From Micromonospora marina (GTDB taxonomy: Bacteria; Actinomycetota; Actinomycetes; Mycobacteriales; Micromonosporaceae): a DNA stretch of 64,000 bases. Position 1 is the stretch's first letter. Every line of letters starts with the position of its first letter. The translations under genes were made by a program, and so were the position numbers. Of this stretch, positions 48,041 through 56,139 are shown one piece after another. The DNA lies in assembly GCF_900091565.1 (NCBI RefSeq), contig NZ_FMCV01000005.1:124964-188963 (forward strand). The letters run 5' to 3'. The notes below the pieces were generated by a model. The model was not told the DNA's origin. It did no database searches and saw nothing but the letters and a program-made list of their open reading frames with translations.

Positions 48041-48731
48041 GCGCCTCCGCGGCCACCTTCAGGTCGGTGACCAGCCCTTCGTAGGCCACGTCCTGGTTGT
48101 CGGCGCGCAGCACCGCCGACGGGTGGATGGTGGCGAGCAGCCGGGCCGCCGGGGCGTCGGCGACCGCGCCCGTCCGGTCCACCGGCACCCGCTCGAAGTC
48201 CTCCGGATGCTGCGCGGCGGCGGGCCAGGGCAGCAGCTCACCACGCTGCCTCGTGACCCGGAACGACGGGCCGAGCAGCGCCTTGGCGGCGGTCGCGCCG
48301 AGCACCACCACGATCTCCGGGCGTAGCCGGGCGAACTCGGCGACCAGCCACGGCCGGCAGGCGGTGACGTGCACCCGGTCCGGGGTCTGGTGGATGCGCC
48401 GCCGGCCACGCAGCTCGAACCGGAAGTGCTTCACGGCGTTCGTGAGGTAGATCTGGGCGGGGTCGAGCGCCGCGTCGTCCACGGCCTTGCGCAGCAGCCG
48501 CCCCGCCGGGCCGACGAAAGGCAGTCCCTTCTGGTCCTCGATGTCGCCCGGCTGCTCGCCGACGAAGACGACGCGCGCGTGCTCGTCACCGCGGCCGAAG
48601 ACGGTCTGGGTGGCATCCCGGTGCAGCTCGCAGCCCCGGCAGCCGTCCGCCGCGGCGCGCAGCTCGTCGATGGTGTCCGCCGACGGCGGGATGAACTCCT
48701 GCGCTCCGGGGGCGCTCTCGGTCTCGGCCAT
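48030..48731 (-). CDS. udgX: UdgX-type uracil-DNA-binding protein
   Basis: A 233-aa uracil-DNA glycosylase superfamily member. Motif A is GEQPGDIEDQKGLPFVGPAG and the distinctive R-loop is GRRRIHQTP with His114, the residue that in Mycobacterium smegmatis UdgX forms a covalent bond to the abasic site after uracil removal. Fe-S ligands probably include Cys31 and Cys34 (CRGC) and the Cys in TACRPWL; the KHF position has His where family 4 enzymes have Cys. The motif HPSAVLR near the end is the leucine-loop region. It caps uracil lesions rather than turning over. Confidence 0.88.
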   Translation of the reverse strand: MAETESAPGAQEFIPPSADTIDELRAAADGCRGCELHRDATQTVFGRGDEHARVVFVGEQPGDIEDQKGLPFVGPAGRLLRKAVDDAALDPAQIYLTNAVKHFRFELRGRRRIHQTPDRVHVTACRPWLVAEFARLRPEIVVVLGATAAKALLGPSFRVTRQRGELLPWPAAAQHPEDFERVPVDRTGAVADAPAARLLATIHPSAVLRADNQDVAYEGLVTDLKVAAEALKK

Positions 48732-48793
48732 GCCGATCGTTCTACCCCGTCCGGCGCCGCGCACGCGAGCGGCCCGCCGCGCTGTCCGGAGGT

Positions 48794-48845
48794 GTTAAGA
48801 AGGGGCCCTTCCTATACCGAATGCGTTAAGAAGGGGCCCTTCCTT
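48794..48845. repeat. Dispersed repeat family A, copy 3, entering a coding region
   Basis: GTTAAGAAGGGGCCCTTCCT at 48794 and again at 48825, with a TATACCGAATGC spacer. The second half-unit lies inside the minus-strand MocR gene and supplies its last residues (KGPFLT) and the path to its stop at 48812. Confidence 0.85.
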
Positions 48846-50149
48846 GCGGCGGTGAGGGCGTCGGCGAGCGCGGGGACGTCCGTTTCGTCGAGTGCGCTCA
48901 CCGAGACGCGCACGGCGGGGGCGGCCGCGATCCGGTACAGGCCGCCGGGGGCGAGCGACCACCCGGCGTCGCGCAGCGCCGTGACCGCCACCGTCTCGTC
49001 GGGCACCGGCACCCAGACGTTGATCCCGGTACGCCCGTGCGCGGCGACCCCGCGCGCGGCGAGCGCGGCCACCAGCCCGTCGCGCCGCCTGTCGTAGCTG
49101 TCCGCCGCGCGCCGGACCAGCCCGGCGGTGGCCGGGTCGCGCCAGAGCGACACGACCAGCCGTTGCAGCACCGTGGAGACCCAGCCGGCGCCGACCCGCG
49201 CCCGCCCGGCCACCCGGGCCACCGTCGCCTCGTCGCCGGCCAGCACGGCCAGCCGCAGGTCGGGGCCGTAGGGCTTGCTCACCGACCGGACGAAGGCCCA
49301 CGCCGGCGTCGCGCCGGCGAGCGGGTGCACCGGTACGCGGGCCAGCTCGGCGGCGTGGTCGTCCTCGATCAGCAGCAGGTCGGCGCGGCCGGCGAGCAGC
49401 GTCCGCAGCGCGTCGGCCCGGTCGGCGGTCACGGCCGCGCCGGTCGGGTTCTGCGCCCGGCTGGTCACCACGAGCGCCCGGACCCCGGCGGCGAGTGCCG
49501 CCCGGACGCCGCCGACAGTCGGCCCGTCGTCGTCCACCGGCACCCCGACGGTACGCAGCCCGAGCGCCGCGATCAGGTCGAGCAGGTTGGCCCAGCCCGG
49601 GTCCTCCACCGCCACCGCGTCGCCGGGGCGCAGGTGGGCGGCGAGCAGCCGTTCGATGCCGTCGAGCGCACCGCCGGTGACTGTGAGCTCGGCGGCCGGC
49701 ACGCGATCGGCGGCGAGCCGGTCCCGGGCCAGGGCGGCCAGGTCGGGCAGGACGGCGTCGGTCGCGTACCCGCCGGGGGGTCCGATCTCGGCGGCGAGCG
49801 CGGCCAGGTGCGGCCCGAGCGGGGGCAGCAGCCGGGGGTCGGGCTGGCCTGCGGAGAGGTCGCGGCCGCCGGTCAGCGGCGGGGGCAGCAGCGCGGCGCG
49901 GCGGGCGGCGACCGGCGGTCGGGGGCGGACCCGGGTGCCGTGCCGGCCGGCGGTCGTGACCAGGCCGCGTTGGCGCAGTTCCCGGTACGCCTTCGCGACG
50001 GTGGCCGGGCTGACGCCGAGGTCGGCGGCGAGCGCGCGGACCGCGGGCAGGGCGTCGCCCGCTGCGAGATCGCCGGTGCGGATGCCGGATTCGACGCTTG
50101 CCGAAATCGCGGCCGAGGTTGACCCTACGACCTGATAATGTGCTGCCAC
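48812..50149 (-). CDS. MocR-type regulator (GntR HTH plus aminotransferase-like domain)
   Basis: A 445-aa fusion. Residues about 10-75 are a GntR winged helix (AAISASVESGIRTGDLAAGD, LAADLGVSPATVAKAYRELR). Residues about 95-435 are a fold-type I aminotransferase-like domain with the PLP lysine in VRSVSKPYGPDLRLAV, so PLP should act as ligand. The last residues (RKGPFLTHSV) come from a family A repeat. Start GTG 50149. It is divergent, across only 38 bp, from a gene for an FMN-barrel/GNAT fusion; MocR proteins commonly control a divergent neighbour, here perhaps in vitamin B6 metabolism. Confidence 0.88.
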   Translation of the reverse strand: MAAHYQVVGSTSAAISASVESGIRTGDLAAGDALPAVRALAADLGVSPATVAKAYRELRQRGLVTTAGRHGTRVRPRPPVAARRAALLPPPLTGGRDLSAGQPDPRLLPPLGPHLAALAAEIGPPGGYATDAVLPDLAALARDRLAADRVPAAELTVTGGALDGIERLLAAHLRPGDAVAVEDPGWANLLDLIAALGLRTVGVPVDDDGPTVGGVRAALAAGVRALVVTSRAQNPTGAAVTADRADALRTLLAGRADLLLIEDDHAAELARVPVHPLAGATPAWAFVRSVSKPYGPDLRLAVLAGDEATVARVAGRARVGAGWVSTVLQRLVVSLWRDPATAGLVRRAADSYDRRRDGLVAALAARGVAAHGRTGINVWVPVPDETVAVTALRDAGWSLAPGGLYRIAAAPAVRVSVSALDETDVPALADALTAARKGPFLTHSV

Positions 50150-50159
50150 AGTTCGAAGA

Positions 50160-50173
50160 TTGTACTAGAACAA
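50160..50173. promoter_or_regulatory. Palindrome in the MocR divergent promoter
   Basis: TTGT-ACTAGA-ACAA lies in the 38-bp gap between the two divergent starts, so a protein bound here would affect both genes. Natural candidate operator for the MocR-type regulator. Confidence 0.5.
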
Positions 50174-50187
50174 AGGTGGGATGACAC

Positions 50188-51435
50188 GTGTACCCCCCGA
50201 CCGAACGCACCACCGCCAGCCGCGTCCGCGACCGGATGCACTACGACCGGCCCACCGCGTACGCGCTGCTGGACGAGGCGTACCACTGCGCGCTGGCCTT
50301 CGTTGTGGACGGTGAACCACGGGTCCTGCCGACCCTGCACGTGCGCGTCGGCGACACGCTCTATTTGCACGGGTCCACCGGCAGCCGGCCGCTGCTGGCC
50401 GCCCGGGGCGAGGCCGGACTGCCGGTCTGCGTCGCTGTCACCCACCTCGACGGGCTGATCTACGCGCGCTCCCAGTTCCACCACAGCGCCAACTACCGGT
50501 CAGTGGTGGCGCGCGGGACAGCCCGCCTGGTCGACGACGCCGGCGAGAAGGCAGCGGTGCTGACCGCCCTGGTGGAGAAGGTGGCCGCCGGCCGGTCCGC
50601 CGACAGCCGCCCGCCGAACCGGCGCGAGCTGGCCGAGACCGCCGTGCTGGCGCTGCCGCTGCGCGAGGTGTCGGTACGGATGCGCACCGGCGGCGTCAAC
50701 GACGAACCGGCCGACGAGGCGCTGCCCTACTGGGCCGGAGTGGTGCCGCTGCGGCTCACGCCGGGCCGGCCCCAACCCGCGCCCGGGGTGGCCGCGCCGG
50801 TGCCGGCGTACCTTCGCTCGGCCCGCTCCCCGTGGCACGAGCCGGCGGTGCTGCGCGGCGAGCACGTCGTGCTGGAGCCACTCGACCTCGCCCACGCCGA
50901 CGAGCTGTACGCCGCCACCGCCGACCCGGAGGTGTGGCGGCACCTGGGCGGCGTCCAGCCGGCCGACGCCGCCGAGATGCTCCGGACGGTCGCCGCCTAC
51001 CTGGACGCGCAGGAACGCGGCGAACAGGTGTGCTGGGCGCAGCGGTGCGCCGTCACCGGCGCGGTGATCGGCACGACCTCCTACTACGAGATCGACCCGG
51101 TCCGCCGGTCACTGGCGATCGGTTACACCTGGCTGGGCCGCCCCTGGTGGCGCACCGGCGTCAACACCGAGGCGAAGCTGCTGCTGCTGGGCCGGGCGTT
51201 CGACGAGCTGGACGCGATGCGCGTGGTCTGGTACACCGACATCCGCAACGAGCGGTCCCAGCGGGCGATCGAACGGCTCGGCGCGAGCCGGGAAGGCGTG
51301 CTGCGCAGGCACAAGCAGCGCGCCGACGGCTCCTGGCGGGACACCGTGCAGTACTCCATGCTCGCCCAGGAGTGGCCGACGGCACAGGCCGGTCTGCGGG
51401 AAAGGCTTCGCCCGGCGGCACCCGCGGCGTCATGA
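50188..51435 (+). CDS. Fusion: pyridoxamine-phosphate-oxidase-like FMN barrel plus GNAT acetyltransferase
   Basis: A 415-aa protein with two unrelated domains. Residues about 1-200 are a split beta-barrel flavin-binding protein (MHYDRPTAYALLDEAYHCAL, then YARSQFHHSANYRSVV) like the Nim/PNPOx-related family. Residues about 225-395 are a RimJ/RimL-type GNAT (HVVLEPLDLAHADELYAATA, then RNERSQRAIERLGASREGVL). The substrates are unknown. Divergence from a PLP-sensing regulator hints at B6 vitamers for the first domain. The GTG start has AAGGTGGG upstream. It overlaps the LysE start (ATGA). Confidence 0.85.
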   Translation: MYPPTERTTASRVRDRMHYDRPTAYALLDEAYHCALAFVVDGEPRVLPTLHVRVGDTLYLHGSTGSRPLLAARGEAGLPVCVAVTHLDGLIYARSQFHHSANYRSVVARGTARLVDDAGEKAAVLTALVEKVAAGRSADSRPPNRRELAETAVLALPLREVSVRMRTGGVNDEPADEALPYWAGVVPLRLTPGRPQPAPGVAAPVPAYLRSARSPWHEPAVLRGEHVVLEPLDLAHADELYAATADPEVWRHLGGVQPADAAEMLRTVAAYLDAQERGEQVCWAQRCAVTGAVIGTTSYYEIDPVRRSLAIGYTWLGRPWWRTGVNTEAKLLLLGRAFDELDAMRVVWYTDIRNERSQRAIERLGASREGVLRRHKQRADGSWRDTVQYSMLAQEWPTAQAGLRERLRPAAPAAS

Positions 51436-52094
51436 TGTCCGGCGTGCTGGGGATCACCGACATCTGGACGTACGTGCTGGGCACCGTGGCGATCGTGCTG
51501 CTGCCCGGCCCGAACTCGCTGTTCGTACTGGCCACCGCCGCCCGCCGGGGCGTGGCCACCGGTTACCGGGCCGCCGCCGGGGTGTTCGTCGGCGACGCGG
51601 TGCTGATGGTCCTCTCCGCCGCCGGGGTGGCCTCGCTGCTCCAGGCGTACCCGCCGCTCTACCTGGTGATCAAGTACGCCGGCGCGGCGTACCTCGGGTA
51701 TCTGGGGCTGGCCATGCTGCGCGGCGCGTGGCGGCGCTGGCGTGACCGCAACGACCCGGCCACGCCGCGCCTGATCGACGAGGTGGAGCCGGCGGAGCAG
51801 CGGGAGCCGTTCCGCCGGGCGCTGGTGATCAGCCTGCTCAACCCGAAGGCGATCCTGTTCTTCGTCTCGTTCTTCATCCAGTTCGTCGACCCCCGGTACG
51901 CGTGGCCGGCGCTGTCGTTCCTGCTGCTCGGGCTGATCGCACAGGTCGCCAGCGCGCTCTACCTGACCGTGCTGATCTTCACCGGCACGTACCTGGCGGC
52001 CCAGTTCCGGCAGCGCCGCCGGCTCGCCGCGAGCGGCACCACAGCGGTCGCGGTGCTGTTCCTCGGCTTCAGCCTCAAGCTCGCCGCCGGCTGA
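51432..52094 (+). CDS. LysE/LeuE-family amino-acid exporter
   Basis: A 220-aa membrane protein with six hydrophobic segments and the family motif LLPGPNSLFVLATAARRG near the N-terminus. The conserved ALVISLLNPKAILFFVSFFIQF lies in the second half. It pumps out amino acids such as leucine, or related metabolites; the exact substrate is unknown. A start at ATG 51432 (overlapping the upstream stop) or 51435 is possible. Operon with the FMN-barrel/GNAT gene. Confidence 0.88.
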   Translation: MMSGVLGITDIWTYVLGTVAIVLLPGPNSLFVLATAARRGVATGYRAAAGVFVGDAVLMVLSAAGVASLLQAYPPLYLVIKYAGAAYLGYLGLAMLRGAWRRWRDRNDPATPRLIDEVEPAEQREPFRRALVISLLNPKAILFFVSFFIQFVDPRYAWPALSFLLLGLIAQVASALYLTVLIFTGTYLAAQFRQRRRLAASGTTAVAVLFLGFSLKLAAG

Positions 52095-52098
52095 GGGG

Positions 52099-52154
52099 TG
52101 TAAGGAAGGGCCCCCTCTTAACGCCTCCGGTAGAGCAGGGGCCCCCTCTTAACA
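52099..52154. repeat. Dispersed repeat family A, copy 4
   Basis: GTAAGGAAGGGCCCCCTCTTAA-type half-units separated by CGCCTCCGGTAGAG. It fills the gap between the convergent LysE and second spo0M genes. Confidence 0.85.
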
Positions 52155-52157
52155 CGA

Positions 52158-53087
52158 TCATGTCCCGTCGCCGCCTCCGCCACCACCGCCGATGCCCGCT
52201 CCGCCGGCCGTACCCCCGAGTCCGTAACCGGGCGCGACCGGCCGGTCGGGCGGGCGGCTGACGTGCGCCGACTCGCGGATCGTGGCCGACCAGTCGGCGT
52301 GCGCGGCGGCCGCCGCGTGCCTGTCGATGGCGTGCCGCAGCCAGCCGTCCACGGTGGCCACCCAGTCCCGCCGGTCGGCCCCCGCGTGCCAGACCCGGAA
52401 CCGGCTGATGCTCTGATGGGTGATCCCGGCCAGGGAGAGCCGTCGGTCCAGCCAGAGCAGCACCTCCATGCCGGCCGAGTCGGTCAGCATGATCACTTCG
52501 AGTTCCGTCATCGGGCCGGCGTAGAGCGGGGCGGCCCAGAACCCGTACCACTGCTGGAACGGCAGCGCCTGCTCCACGCCCGGCAGCCGGCCGTCGCGCA
52601 GCCCGGCCTGCCGGATCGCGAAGCCGAGCGTGTCCAGCGCGGCGAGCACGTGCTCCTGGGTGGGCAGCGGGTGGATCAGCACCGGCACCATCGCACCCTG
52701 GTCCACCTCCGGGTCCACCGACACCTCGGTGCGCAGCCCGGTACGCAGGCTCAGCAGCGGCACCCCGCCGTACGTGGTCACCGGCGCCCCCCACGGCAGC
52801 GGCACCGCGAAGTCGACTGCGCGCCGCCGCCCGGCCGGCACCACGAACCGTCCCGCGATCGTCCAGGTCTGGAACTGCACCAGGCGGCGCGGCGCCTCCG
52901 GATCATCCGGTTCGACCTGCGTCACCAGCCCCAGCCGGATGTGCCGGACCGGCACGTCCGAGTCACCGGCGGCGAGCGTCACCCGGCCCGGCAGGCGCAG
53001 ACCCGGCCGGGTGCTCGGGTTGGGCACCGTCGTGCTCACCGAGAGCCCGGTCCAGGCGGAGTCCCGCGACACGCCGGTCAACCGCAT
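52158..53087 (-). CDS. Second Spo0M-family protein, divergent paralogue
   Basis: A 309-aa Spo0M-like protein. Its arrestin-like beta-sandwich (TTVPNPSTRPGLRLPGRVTL, HIRLGLVTQVE, RAVDFAVPLPWGAPVTTYGG) and the segment RRDWVATVDGWLRHAI match the first copy at 1548-2339. It has an extra ~45-residue tail ending in GTAGGAGIGGGGGGGDGT. The ATG at 53087 is chosen over longer frames because GGAAAG lies 7 nt upstream and the homology begins there. Monocistronic. Role in sporulation is by family analogy only. Confidence 0.78.
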   Translation of the reverse strand: MRLTGVSRDSAWTGLSVSTTVPNPSTRPGLRLPGRVTLAAGDSDVPVRHIRLGLVTQVEPDDPEAPRRLVQFQTWTIAGRFVVPAGRRRAVDFAVPLPWGAPVTTYGGVPLLSLRTGLRTEVSVDPEVDQGAMVPVLIHPLPTQEHVLAALDTLGFAIRQAGLRDGRLPGVEQALPFQQWYGFWAAPLYAGPMTELEVIMLTDSAGMEVLLWLDRRLSLAGITHQSISRFRVWHAGADRRDWVATVDGWLRHAIDRHAAAAAHADWSATIRESAHVSRPPDRPVAPGYGLGGTAGGAGIGGGGGGGDGT

Positions 53088-53170
53088 GCCGGGGCTTTCC
53101 CGCTGCCCGCCCGGCCATGCCCCGCTCGCCTCCAGCACCGGCGAGGCCGGGCAGCACGCCGAAACGGACG

Positions 53171-53208
53171 CCGGCCCGGCGAGGTGGTGTCCCACCTCGC
53201 CGGGCCGG
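53171..53208 (-). terminator. Hairpin terminator after CNNM gene
   Basis: A perfect 17-bp stem (53171-53187 with 53192-53208) and 4-nt loop immediately 3' of the gene ending at 53224. Confidence 0.9.
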
Positions 53209-53223
53209 TACGGATCACGACGG

Positions 53224-54288
53224 TCAGCGCATCCGGCGGCCCCGCGGCACCGGGTCGGTCTCGTCGTCGAACTCGCCGATGACCTCCTCCAGGAGGTCCT
53301 CCAGCGCGACGAACCCGATCGGCCTGGTCGGCCCGCCACCGTTGCTCACCAGCGCCAGCTGTGCCTGGCGGGCCCGCATCGCGGCCACCGCCTCGGTCAC
53401 CGACGCCTCGGCCGGCAACGTGAAGGCGCTGGTCATCAGCTCTCCGGCGGTCGCCGGGCGGCCGGTGGTGACGGCGCGCACCGCCTCGCGTACGTGCACC
53501 AGGCCGCACACCTCGCCACCGGAGTCGACCACCGCCAGCCGGGACCGGCCGCTGTCGCGGGAGACGTGTTCGATCCGCTCGGCGGTCTCGCTCCGGCCCA
53601 CCGTGACGATCCGGTCGAACGGCTCCATCACCTGCGCGACGGTGGTGCCCTGGAGCTCCAGCATGCTGGTCAGCAGCTGGTGCTGCTCGGCGCCGAGCAG
53701 CCCGTGCTCCCGGGACTGCTCCAGCAGGATGCGCAGCTCGTCCGGGCCGTGCACCTGAGCGAGCTGGTCCTGCTGCTGCACCCCGAACAGGCGCAGCATC
53801 GCGTTCGCGAGCCCGTTGAGCGCGGACAGCACCGGCCGGGAGATCCGGGCGAACGCCCGGAACGGCAGCGCCAGCAGCACCGCCGAACGCTCCGCGTCGG
53901 TGATCGCCCACGACTTCGGGGCCATCTCACCGACCACCAGGTGCAGGAACGTCACGAGCGACAGCGCGAACACCAGCGCCACCAGATGGCTGACCGCCTC
54001 GGGCAGGCCGACCGCGTGCAGCAGCGGGCTGAGCAGGTGCTCGATGGCCGGCTCGGCCAGCGCGCCCAGACCCAGCGTGCACAGCGTGATACCGAGCTGC
54101 GCGCCGGCCAGCATCAGGCTCAGCTCGCGGACGCCGTCCAGCGCCGCGCGGGCCGCCCGGCCGCCACCGGCAGCCGCCTGCTCCAGGCGGTACCGCTTGG
54201 ACGCGACGAGCGCGAACTCGGCGGCCACGAAGAACCCGTTGAGCGCCAGCAGCACCACGGAGAAGAACAACGCGAACCCGGGGCTCAT
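53224..54288 (-). CDS. CNNM/HlyC-type membrane protein with CBS pair (second of two)
   Basis: A 354-aa protein with an N-terminal DUF21/CNNM membrane domain (about 1-195; LFFSVVLLALNGFFVAAEFAL, LMLAGAQLGITLCTLGLGA, FLHLVVGEMAPKSWAI) and two CBS domains (about 215-335). It lacks the C-terminal CorC_HlyC domain of its upstream partner. CNNM/CorC proteins export or sense Mg2+. The start overlaps the stop of the first CNNM gene (ATGA), so the two are probably made together and may form a heterodimer. A strong hairpin follows. Confidence 0.9.
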   Translation of the reverse strand: MSPGFALFFSVVLLALNGFFVAAEFALVASKRYRLEQAAAGGGRAARAALDGVRELSLMLAGAQLGITLCTLGLGALAEPAIEHLLSPLLHAVGLPEAVSHLVALVFALSLVTFLHLVVGEMAPKSWAITDAERSAVLLALPFRAFARISRPVLSALNGLANAMLRLFGVQQQDQLAQVHGPDELRILLEQSREHGLLGAEQHQLLTSMLELQGTTVAQVMEPFDRIVTVGRSETAERIEHVSRDSGRSRLAVVDSGGEVCGLVHVREAVRAVTTGRPATAGELMTSAFTLPAEASVTEAVAAMRARQAQLALVSNGGGPTRPIGFVALEDLLEEVIGEFDDETDPVPRGRRMR

Positions 54289-55640
54289 GCGGCACCCTCC
54301 CCGGACACGCCGGCGGTCGGCCGCAGCCGCACCGAGTCGGCCACGTGCCGGTCCACCGCGAGCACCTCGACCAGCACCCGCGGGCCGTCGGCCGGCCCGT
54401 CGCCGTCCGCGACGACCGGGATCTCCAGCCGGTCACCGACCTCGGGCACCCGGCCCAGCTCCCTCATCACAAGACCGGAGAGCGTGTCGTACTCGGGCGC
54501 CTCGGGCAGTTCGATGCCGGTGCTGTCGGCGACCTCGTCGATCCGCCAGCGCGCCGGGACCACCCAGGAGCCGTCCTCCTGCCGGGCCGCAGCCCGGTCC
54601 GGCGGATCGTCCTCGTCGCGGATCGGCCCGACCAGCTCCTCGGCCAGGTCCTCCAGCGTGATCACACCGGCGAAGCCGCCGTACTCGTCGACCACGCAGG
54701 CGAGCTGCCGGTGCCCGGACCGCAGACGGTCCAGCACCGTCGGCAGCGGCAGCGTCTCGGGCACCAGCAACGGGGGTACGGCCACCGCGTCGACCCGGGT
54801 GGTCGCGCGCTGCGCCGGGGGCACCCCGAGCACGTCGGCGATGCCGACCACGCCGATCAGGTCGTCGACGCCCTCGGCGCCGCTCACCGGGAACCGGGAG
54901 TGGCCGGTGTCCAGCAGCTCGACGATCCGGCTGACCGGTTCGTCGGCCCGGACGGTGTGTACGTCCACCCGGGGCACCATCGCCTCCCCGGCGGTCAGCT
55001 CCCGGAAGTCCAGACCCCGGTCCAGCAGGTCGGACATCTCGGCGTCGAGATGCCCCTCCTCCCGGGACTCGGCGATGATCTGCTCCAGGTCCTGCGGGGT
55101 GGCGCCGCTGGGTAGCTCCTCGATCGGCTCGATGCCGATCCGGCGGAGCAGCCGTACGGCGGCCCGGTCGAACAGCGTGATCAGCGGACCGGCGATCTTC
55201 AGGTACACCAGGGTGGACCGGGACAGCGCCCGGGCGAGCGGCTCGGCCCGCGCGATGGCCAGGTTCTTCGGGGCCAGCTCACCGAGGACCATCTGCACCA
55301 CGGTGGCGATGATCAGGGCGAGGGCCACTGACAGCGGCAGCGACACCGAGCTGGACACCCCGGCCAGGCCGAGCAGGTCGGCCAGCCCGGCACCCAGGTA
55401 CGGCTCGGCGACGTAACCGACGAGCAGGGCGGTCACGGTGATGCCGAGCTGCGCGCCGGACAGCATGAAGGAGAGCCGCCCGGTCACCTCCAGGGCCCGG
55501 GCCGCGGCACGATCGCCACCGTCGGCGAGCTGCTTGAGCTTGCCCCGGTCCACGGCGACGTAACCGAACTCCTGGGCCACGAAGTAACCGGTGGCGGCGG
55601 TGAGGACGGTGATGAGAAGGAGACCGACGAGGATCAACAC
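54285..55640 (-). CDS. CNNM/HlyC-type membrane protein with CBS pair and CorC_HlyC domain
   Basis: A 451-aa protein. The DUF21 membrane domain (about 1-195) includes VLGELAPKNLAIARAEPLAR. The CBS pair spans about 215-340 (MVPRVDVHTVRADEPVSRIV, GGFAGVITLEDLAEELVGPI). The C-terminal CorC_HlyC domain spans about 350-440. A typical Mg2+/Co2+-export-type CorC homologue. Start GTG 55640 has no good Shine-Dalgarno. It precedes its truncated partner with a 4-bp overlap. The mrp operon lies upstream on the same strand, 163 bp away. Confidence 0.9.
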   Translation of the reverse strand: MLILVGLLLITVLTAATGYFVAQEFGYVAVDRGKLKQLADGGDRAAARALEVTGRLSFMLSGAQLGITVTALLVGYVAEPYLGAGLADLLGLAGVSSSVSLPLSVALALIIATVVQMVLGELAPKNLAIARAEPLARALSRSTLVYLKIAGPLITLFDRAAVRLLRRIGIEPIEELPSGATPQDLEQIIAESREEGHLDAEMSDLLDRGLDFRELTAGEAMVPRVDVHTVRADEPVSRIVELLDTGHSRFPVSGAEGVDDLIGVVGIADVLGVPPAQRATTRVDAVAVPPLLVPETLPLPTVLDRLRSGHRQLACVVDEYGGFAGVITLEDLAEELVGPIRDEDDPPDRAAARQEDGSWVVPARWRIDEVADSTGIELPEAPEYDTLSGLVMRELGRVPEVGDRLEIPVVADGDGPADGPRVLVEVLAVDRHVADSVRLRPTAGVSGEGAA

Positions 55641-55680
55641 GGGAGGTTCAGGGCTCCCGCGGTCGTCGGGAAGGGAATTC

Positions 55681-55697
55681 GCCGGGTACTACCCGGC
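55681..55697. promoter_or_regulatory. Palindrome upstream of the CNNM pair
   Basis: GCCGGGTA-C-TACCCGGC is a perfect 8-bp inverted repeat 41 bp upstream of the first CNNM start. Possible operator or leader hairpin; nothing else marks the 55641-55803 gap. Confidence 0.3.
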
Positions 55698-55803
55698 CGG
55701 CTACTGCTGCCCTCCGGGGCAGAAGAGTCGATCATGCGGCCTATTTTATCGGTACCCGCTGGACGTTCGCTGAGGGTGCCGGGAAGCCTCCCGCCCGTGC
55801 GCT

Positions 55804-56139
55804 TCAGCGTCCGGCCAGTTCGTCGGCGTCCAGCAGCGTCCGGTCGACCCGTCCGGAACGGTACGCGGCCCGGCCGATCATCTGCGCGGCCACCGGCGCG
55901 GTGGAGAGCTGGAAGATCGCCACCAGGACCAGCATGCCCAGGTCCGAGGGGGTACGCAGGCGCAGCGCCAACCCGGCCAGGAGCAGCAGGACGCCGAGAA
56001 CCTGCGGCTTGGTGGCCGTGTGTATCCGGTCCAGCACGTTCGGGAACCGGACCAGCCCGATGCCGGCGACCAGGCCGAGCGTCGCCCCGGCCAGCAGCAG
56101 GAATCCCCCCACCCAGTCCGCAAGGGTGCTCGCGCTCAC
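55804..56139 (-). CDS. mnhG: Mrp Na+/H+ antiporter subunit G
   Basis: A 111-aa small subunit with three membrane helices (GGFLLLAGATLGLVAGIGLV, VLGVLLLLAGLALRL, LGMLVLVAIFQLSTAPVAAQ) and the typical VRFPNVLDRIHTATKPQVLG. Its GTG start and a GGAAGAAGG ribosome binding site lie in the final copy of a 62-bp tandem repeat, which separates it from mnhF by 182 bp, whereas all other mrp junctions in the operon overlap. Confidence 0.94.
   Translation of the reverse strand: MSASTLADWVGGFLLLAGATLGLVAGIGLVRFPNVLDRIHTATKPQVLGVLLLLAGLALRLRTPSDLGMLVLVAIFQLSTAPVAAQMIGRAAYRSGRVDRTLLDADELAGR

Noticed and set aside
55641..55803. Possible Mg2+ (M-box) riboswitch before the CNNM genes
   Set aside because: Only one short palindrome could be found; no multi-helix core was recognisable by eye.
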